NCBI RefSeq assembly: GCF_020520425.1
Contig: NC_079487.1
Span: forward strand, 87,425,141-87,489,140
From: Spinacia oleracea
Taxonomy: Eukaryota; Streptophyta; Magnoliopsida; Caryophyllales; Amaranthaceae
Direction: 5' to 3'
Length of the DNA stretch: 64,000 nt
Shown here: positions 57,933-64,000 of the stretch, one piece after another
Position numbering within the stretch: position 1 is the stretch's first letter
How the letters are laid out: the number at the start of each line of letters is the position of its first letter
Program-made: the position numbers and the translations under genes
Notes under the pieces: model-generated
What the model saw: only the letters and a program-made list of their open reading frames with translations
Database searches by the model: none
Told to the model about the DNA's origin: nothing

Positions 57933-58187
57933 CACGTCCGTTCCTGAAAGTTTTTTACACCTTGGAATGTGTTCAAAGTATGAAAAATTTGACCGTAAAT
58001 TATCACTATTATATACATAAAAATTTATCATGTAATATCTTGTTAGATTGGTCTCGGTTTATATTTTCATAATATCAACTTTGTATAAATTTTTCACATA
58101 CAAAATTAAATATATGGTAATTAAATATTGCATTAATTAGAGTTCGTGCAAATAGTAAGTGTAAAGAACCTTAAGTAACCGAAGTAG
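57933..58187. mobile_element. Stowaway-like MITE without nested insertion
   Basis: TA duplications at 57931-57932 and 58188-58189. Similar over its length to the MITE at 48586-49427 (shared phrases TTTGACCGTAAATT, TCTTGTTAGATTGGT, AGTTCGTGCAAATA). It lacks the palindrome-repeat element and therefore serves as a related empty site. Confidence 0.75.
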
Positions 58188-58189
58188 TA

Positions 58190-60880
58190 CTAGTCTCGGT
58201 CATGGGCATTTTAATGATTGGATGATTACCCATGAATGGCTTAGTCCCTGTTCATCTAGTCCAGTCTAGTCTGATTTCTCTAGTTTCTAGTCCAGTGTCG
58301 TCCGGTCTAGCCTAGTCTAGTCTGATTGTTTTCTGTGAGTGTTTTTACTTTTTCTAGTCTGATATGATATGAATTTTGCTCGTTTTGTCTAATTTTAAGA
58401 AAAATAAGCAATAAACCATACAAATAAGGTGAAGAGAACAAAACCTTAATCAGCTTGTTAATCCGAGCTGAATCGACTTGCACGTATAGAATTCTGGCCT
58501 AATAGGACATTTTTTTTCTTAATTGCCTTAGTAAAAAAAATGAAAATTTATGGTCTAAGTGCAAATCTAATCCGGAATCCAATATTAAGTATTTTGGATT
58601 CATGATCTGCCCCACGAGTCCATTTGAAAAGCTACAGTGGAAAGGCACTGAAATTCTGTTATGGAGATGATATCAGCCTGGCCAATATGTACTCATTAAC
58701 CTGCAAAAGAAGATGATTGAATAAAGAAATAAAGAATATAGAATTGTTGGTAAAGTCACTACACCAAATTGTTCTTCCCCTCAAAGTAATTTCAATATAT
58801 ATACAGTCACAAATTTTATGCTTTTCAGATTGTATAATATGCTAATCGGTTTGAAGAGTTGCCATCAGGTTGAGTCACCTCGAATTTGGATTAGTCGAAA
58901 AACTTACATTACACCCTCTATCCCTTATAAATTAATTATCTCATTCCTTAATATTTACTTTACTTAAAAATGTTACCTTACTGATTAAGTAGTCCTTTGA
59001 TTGAAATATTGAATCTAGGAGTATCGATCATTTTATATGAATTTCGTTTTCCTTGAATTTTCAATTTCTAAGAAGTGTTCAAAGTTGTCTGAATAATTAA
59101 GCAAACTTTTGTTTAGAGGGAAGTGCAACATTATATTATCAATCAAACACCTTCCTATAAACTTAAATAGGAGAAACCTAAAAGGCAATCGAGACAACCT
59201 CATAAGAAACCGGAAGAGTATATTCTATATTACCGATTGAGGCATGTTAAGAATATAATCCACATATGTGAAAATTAGATTAGTTATCTCACGTTGAAAA
59301 AATAGAGAGGAATTGACTCCTATAATATGAGTAGCTCTACATATAACGAACTGGTTTTAGAATGAAACTTTATCATGCTTATATATGACAAGACTTTTCT
59401 CTTATACGGGCTCGTGCATGGCCCGGAGAGTCACACGCACCATCATAAAACGATGAACTACTGTGATAGTGCTACTTTCGTATTAACTAATTTGAGGCCC
59501 TAGTGATTAGTGACCTAAGCTATTTCCTATAATCATCATATCTCTTTTACTTTAGTTATATGGTGGGGCCATATGTATAATTGTTAATGTTATAATTACA
59601 TGAGGAATTAATCACTATTATGGGCCCATAACCACTAATTTCAATAACAATTTGATGGTTTTGTTGACTAATATATTGTGGATAATATTTTTAAAAATAA
59701 ATCTACCTTAATTAGATTATTAATGAAACATGATTAGACAAAAACAAAAGAGGTTCGATTATGAGTTTAAATCTAAATGAAACAACATAGATTAATTTGA
59801 TTTGGATACTCCTTAAAGATTAAAGAAGGGTTAGGCAATTATTCCATGATCATTATCTTGAAGCTTAGTATGAAGTCATTTCATTTGAGTGAAATATGCA
59901 CATCATGGAATATGGAGATATTCTTGTAAATATATGGATAAGCCTATGACAAACATTTGCAATTTGATCGAGTACAGTATTTATTCCCCCTACTAAAGCT
60001 CGATCTAGTTAGCTAACTTGGGTTAGTTGGCTTAATCCAAGGTGAGTTTCGTCTCGATAAGACAATTTTTGATGGAGTTTTGTACATATATGATTCCACT
60101 ATTTCTAACTACATGCATGATGCATCTTATTGAGATTTACATTTTGATGGTCTTGTTGGGTATTACTTTCAATTTTCAGTTTTTTGTTTTATGTTTGTCA
60201 AAGTAACATGATTTGGTTGAATTATGAACTCAATATTATATGTTTTCCCTCTATAAAATGCTTAGTTCGTTAAATATGAGAGATGAGTTTTGTATCGATA
60301 AGACGGTTTACCCAAAAAAGTACACTATATATCAACAGTAATGGCATATTAATTTTACAAATATACTTGCGCTTAGGTTTGACATTTGATAGTGGATTCA
60401 GAGGAAAAGAGGAAGCCAAAGATATATGAAAATATGGTGATTTGATGCAATTTCATGAATTTAAATCGTAGATTCTCTTGTCGACAATATGGTTGCTAGA
60501 CTTGCAACTATGTCAATATATTTATCTTTATATACATGTGCAACTATGTCAATATATTGCCGGCTGGATTTTTTTTTTTCTTTTTTTAATGCTTATTTAA
60601 GATTAACCTCGTTTGTTTTAATGGAAACCTAACTTTTCAACGGAAAATATTTTTAAGGGACAGAAAATAATATTTTTTTATCTGTTTTTCCTGACAAGAA
60701 AAATTATAGGAAAAAGATGGAAATGAGAGATGAATAGGAGAAGGAAAAAGAAATGTAAGAGAGAAAAGAGGAAGGTGCAACATACCTTATTTTCAAAAGA
60801 AAATTTGTTTTCTACTTTGAGAAAGTTGCTTCCCACCATTGGGAAAATAGTTTTCCAACACTAGAAAAATGGTTTTCCAC
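58190..60880. other. Intergenic sequence
   Basis: About 2.7 kb of AT-rich DNA. A CTAGTCCAGTCTAGTCTGAT-type short repeat lies at about 58255-58330 and fits no known ends. No gene was recognised. Confidence 0.45.
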
Positions 60881-61015
60881 CATTTTTTTTGACAAGTTAA
60901 GATTTCATTAATCAATCAAACCAATTACACCAAGGGAGGGAGGAGGAGAAACAGGTTTCTCCTGCAGCCCAAGCCAAACAGAAGGCTAAGAACACTCAGC
61001 CAACAACCCCAACCT
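60880..61015 (-). mobile_element. Possible LINE 3' end
   Basis: On the minus strand the segment ends ATTAATGAAATCTTAACTTG followed by TC and a short poly-A, a common 3' end of plant L1-type LINEs, preceded by a GC-richer untranslated-like stretch. Only about 130 bp is present and no reverse transcriptase was seen, so a 5'-truncated copy is the best reading. Confidence 0.4.
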
Positions 61016-61018
61016 CAA

Positions 61019-61767
61019 GTCTTATATGTGACCAGCCACAACATCAACTTGATGGTGTGACATGTTCACACTTACAATAAGCCCAATGCGTTTAAAGCCA
61101 GAAAATAAAGTAACATCAGCATAGAAAATAAAGTAACATCAGTATATACAAATAACATCTAACATGAAATTGAAGAAAATGCAATAAACCAAGAAAAGTA
61201 ACAGCGAATACAATGTATAAGTAACACCGACATAGAAATTCAAGTAACATCAATCTATACAAGGAACCTTTAACATAAAATTGAAGAAACTGCAATAACT
61301 AAAACTAACACCAACACAGAAATTCAAGTAACACTAGACTATATAAGAAACCTCAAACATGAAATTCAAGAACTGTAGTAAAACAAAGAAAAAATAACAG
61401 CGAATACAACGTATAAGTAACATCATCATAGAAAGTCAAGTAACATCGGTCTATACAAGGAACCTTTAACATGAAACTGGAATAAAATAAGAAAAGTAAC
61501 AACCAATACACTGTACAAGTAATACCAACATATAAAATCAAGTACCACCAGTCTATACAAGCAACCTCTAACATTTTTTTTTCTTTGAAAAGAAGCAACC
61601 TCTAACATAAAATTCAAGAAATTGCAGTAAAGAAAGAAAAGTAACGGCGAATACTATGTATAAGTAACACTAGCATAGAACGTTAGGTAACACTCGTCAA
61701 TAACTTTCTCCATATTAATTGCACGTACACGTCACACCATCAAGTTGATGGTGTGGCTGGTCACACA
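61019..61767. mobile_element. Palindrome-repeat element 3, diverged relative
   Basis: Inverted ends share TGTGACCAGCCACAMCATCAA. Each end carries a palindrome: left about 61037-61061, right about 61731-61757 with CACACCATCAA and TTGATGGTGTG arms. The interior is again a loose tandem array rich in GTAACA (e.g. AAGTAACATCAGTATATACAA, GAAATTCAAGTAACA) with irregular 100-200 bp periods. Architecture is as in elements 1 and 2, but the interior sequence differs. Flanking duplication is not clear because a CACTA element starts directly at the right edge. Confidence 0.65.
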
Positions 61768-62963
61768 CACTACAAGAATCAGAAGCAAGGAGGACGATTT
61801 TATCATCAAAAGAAAGGCGATAATAAAATTGTCCTAGTAGAACGGATCAAATAGGGCGATATTGTATTTTCCTTGTTGATATGAGCAAACAGGGCAAATT
61901 TATCTAACTGCCTTTTTGATATTGGGTATAACTAACAAAGAGGGCGAAATGTTTTGATTGCCCTTTAATGCAGCTACCAAAGAGGGCGAAATGTTTTGGT
62001 TGCCCTTTAATAATTAACCAGAGTAATATTAACAAAAGAGGATGAAAGATTCTTCGTCTTCTCCTCCCAAGTTTCTTCTAATCCTTCATTTTCCTTTTTA
62101 ACCGACTTGATCCAGATAAACTTGAATTTCCATTCTCTTCTTCCCGATTCAAAAAGAAAAAAATAGTTTTTCTTTGCAAATTTTCTGGAACCCTAGAAAT
62201 CGATTTGTTCAAAAAATCTCAAAAAGGTACGAATCTCTTATTCTTTCCTTAAAATTAGTTATGTTGAAGGCAATTATTCTACAATTGGTTGATGTTTAGC
62301 GTTTTTTGGTTCGAATTTCGTGATTAGTACTATGATTCGTAAAATATGTTGCGATTTTTCCTTATGAATTTGCGAATTTGTTTCAATATGCAATATTAGG
62401 TTAACTGTTATCGTAATTCGATTTAGTTTGAGTTGGTTGTTGATTTGATCGAATTGCTTGAAGATTAGTGTGAATTGCTTGAAGATTAGTTCGAATTGCT
62501 TGCATATTTGATATTGTTGCTTGACGATTAGTTCAAATCGCTTACAGATTTGATCGGTTTCGGCAATAAGATTTCAGACGATTTGATAAGCTCTCCCTCC
62601 AATCCAAAAGATTTGCTAGAATCAGTAACTTTTTTCTCTCACTCTTATCCCCAGATTTTGCAATTACTTTTGTTTGAATAAATTAGATAGAAATTTTATT
62701 TTGTTCAAGTTCCATGTTAGAGCAATTTTGTTGTAATTGATTGGTTTTCCTCGGCTCTGATTGTTTTTATATGACTCGGGTGCTCTGCAGTTGTCCAAAC
62801 ACCTGGATGTTGGCTTCTTCTTAGACTTTGGGGATTTTCTTGGTAATATTTTTCTCCCTTTCATTTGTGTTTTTGTTCTGGCATTTGGCACACGTCCTTT
62901 CATCTGCTGATATACGTTTCAATTATCAATCCCTAGCTTTTTTTAGCTTCATGTTTGGATTCA

Positions 62964-63041
62964 CCTGCTGAGCCTAGGTCTATTCCTTCATCTTCGATGT
63001 ACCCCACGCTTGATGTCGGTGATAGGATCTTGGCTGAGAAG
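62964..63041 (+). pseudogene. PLSP1: Captured exon fragment of plastid/thylakoid signal peptidase I
   Basis: Plus-strand reading gives [18 protein letters not shown] and then DRILAEK, ending at a donor-like AAG/GTAG (63041/63042). This is the box of type I signal peptidases around the catalytic serine (S in SMYPT), in the form used by plant plastidic Plsp1/thylakoidal processing peptidases, which remove lumen-targeting signals. Only about 25 residues are present. The membrane anchor, the catalytic-lysine box and the C-terminal half are missing. The downstream intron-like DNA does not resume the gene before TAF2 sequence appears. Confidence 0.85.
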
Positions 63042-63510
63042 GTAGTTTCTATGATGACTAAGAAATGTGATTATCTTGAATGTATTGGTAATTTGTTAAG
63101 TTTAAATTATAATATGACTTACAGTATATACAATTAGCTTAGTATGAATGATGATAATAGTAGTTCTTGATGGTTTACTTGATATATATTGTGCTGCTTT
63201 ATATTAGTGCTCTGTACTGGTAGTGTTGCTGTATGGCATAAAGTTCAATGAAAAGGATGATTTGAACCACGAACATTGTGATATGAATAGAACTCAGGAA
63301 AGATTATGTTTACAAACTATGGAAATACAAAAACTTAGATACTGGTTTATCATCTACTTGAGGTTCTAGTGTACGAGTATTTTGTTGAGCCAAGAGGTTC
63401 GAATTGACAGGTTATGTGCTGGAAAATTCACTTGTATAGAGTTCTGTTTGGTATGTTCACATGACTTGTTTGAGTAACCTTAATTTATTTTTGGTTTTGC
63501 AATTATGTAG

Positions 63511-63650
63511 TTACACCGAGCTGGAGATTGTTGTCCCTGATAATGGGGTTATTGGTTTGCATTATGAGAATTTGGAGATTGAGAGAGTTTTGGTAGATGG
63601 GGAGCCAACAGAGTTTGATGTTTTCCCTCACTATCATTCGTCCGATCCCG
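63511..63650 (+). pseudogene. TAF2: Captured exon of TFIID subunit TAF2
   Basis: After an acceptor (ATTATGTAG, 63510) the frame reads [20 protein letters not shown] and [16 protein letters not shown], ending at a donor-like CCCG/GTTTTG (63650). This matches the N-terminal aminopeptidase-like domain of plant TAF2 (Arabidopsis form [29 protein letters not shown]). TAF2 is a promoter-contacting subunit of the general factor TFIID. One exon of about 46 residues is present out of more than a thousand residues. Intact splice sites on both sides suggest capture from genomic DNA, not from mRNA. Confidence 0.88.
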
Positions 63651-64000
63651 GTTTTGGACATTGCACATCGTATCCACTCTGTTGCAGTTTCAAAGAACGA
63701 TTTCTAGGAAACACATTTCACTTATACAAACAGATTCCAGCCTAGGAAAATAGCATGAAAGATAATACCTACATACTTTTGCTGTTGTTCTGGTTCCTCC
63801 TAAAAGATGATGTTATACTAACATATGGTTCGCTCTGTCTTGAAAATTCTCACTCTATCATCCCTGTTTATTTCCTTATGCAATTTATTATTGATATCAT
63901 TTTCTTCATCTTCTTCTTTGTTTTCTTGTGCCTTTTGCTTTAGGTAAGGGCCTTGCGTACGATCACACAACTTATTCTGAGGTAATTATTTAATATTTGA

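Larger units (their letters stand above)
61768..64000 (+). mobile_element. CACTA transposon, left end, carrying host gene fragments
   Basis: Starts CACTACAAGAATCAG. Subterminal repeats follow, e.g. AGAGGGCGAAATGTTTTG with TTGCCCTTTAAT twice (about 61938-62012) and further GGGCGATA/GGGCAAAT motifs, as in plant CACTA ends. From about 62040 the DNA looks like a plant gene start: pyrimidine-rich leader, 'accctagaaatcgat', then a donor AAAAG/GTACGA (62225). Further on are exon pieces of Plsp1/TPP and TAF2, plus an exon-like stretch 62791-62840 (after CTCTGCAG, ending TTCTTG/GTAAT) that I could not identify. The element runs past the window end. No transposase was seen. Confidence 0.75.

Noticed and set aside
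58255-58330. CTAGTCCAGTCTAGTCTGAT-type short repeats, considered a MITE end
   Set aside because: No inverted partner or target duplication could be found.

Overview
This window looks like nuclear DNA of a flowering plant. It is AT-rich, its host-like gene pieces carry GT-AG introns, and it is filled with plant transposons: Ty1/copia and Ty3/gypsy-Tat retrotransposons, CACTA, hAT, Stowaway-like and MULE-like elements, and Helitrons. The repeat style suggests a Caryophyllales/Amaranthaceae genome such as spinach, but that is a guess from style. Only one clearly intact host gene is visible: a GLUTAMINE DUMPER (GDU) family membrane protein on the minus strand at 50781-51308.

Layout, left to right. 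1-1678 is the right end of a CACTA transposon. 1679-22406 is an old, broken Ty3/gypsy element of the Tat lineage. It has dual RNase H, integrase, a 3' tandem repeat, an antisense gene on the minus strand and a 413-bp 3' LTR. Inside it sit a hAT MITE (2116-2416), a decayed Copia remnant (about 2749-4297) and a young Copia element that looks whole (9746-20201, 5-bp target duplication agaag) lying in a probable intron of the antisense gene. 22680-28386 holds two Helitron-like elements head to tail. The first carries exon pieces of at least two or three host genes: ribosomal protein L26, a tau glutathione S-transferase, and possibly a ubiquitin-like nuclear protein gene. 28879-41433 is a rare LTR-internal-LTR-internal-LTR array flanked by a single 5-bp duplication (gtgag). 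41450-47543 is a second Copia element on the minus strand (TSD ttcct).

47544-61767 is gene-poor intergenic DNA around the GDU gene. It holds Stowaway-like MITEs, a candidate 6.1-kb Helitron (51766-57877), a second hAT MITE and three members of an odd repeat family. Members of that family carry palindromes near both ends and an interior of higher-order tandem repeats; the two best-defined copies have perfect 9-bp target duplications. 61768 to the window end is the left end of another CACTA element that carries exon fragments of a plastid/thylakoid signal peptidase (Plsp1/TPP) gene and of TFIID subunit TAF2.

The strongest points are: (1) the tandem LTR array, whose middle LTR is a mosaic of the outer two, as unequal crossing-over predicts; (2) the palindrome-plus-tandem-repeat family, with a related empty site in the same window; and (3) two separate gene-capturing elements, one Helitron and one CACTA. 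Ages come from LTR differences counted by eye, with an assumed rate of 0.7-1.3e-8 per site per year: array about 0.1 My, Copia 1 about 0.3-0.5 My, Copia 2 about 0.5-1 My.
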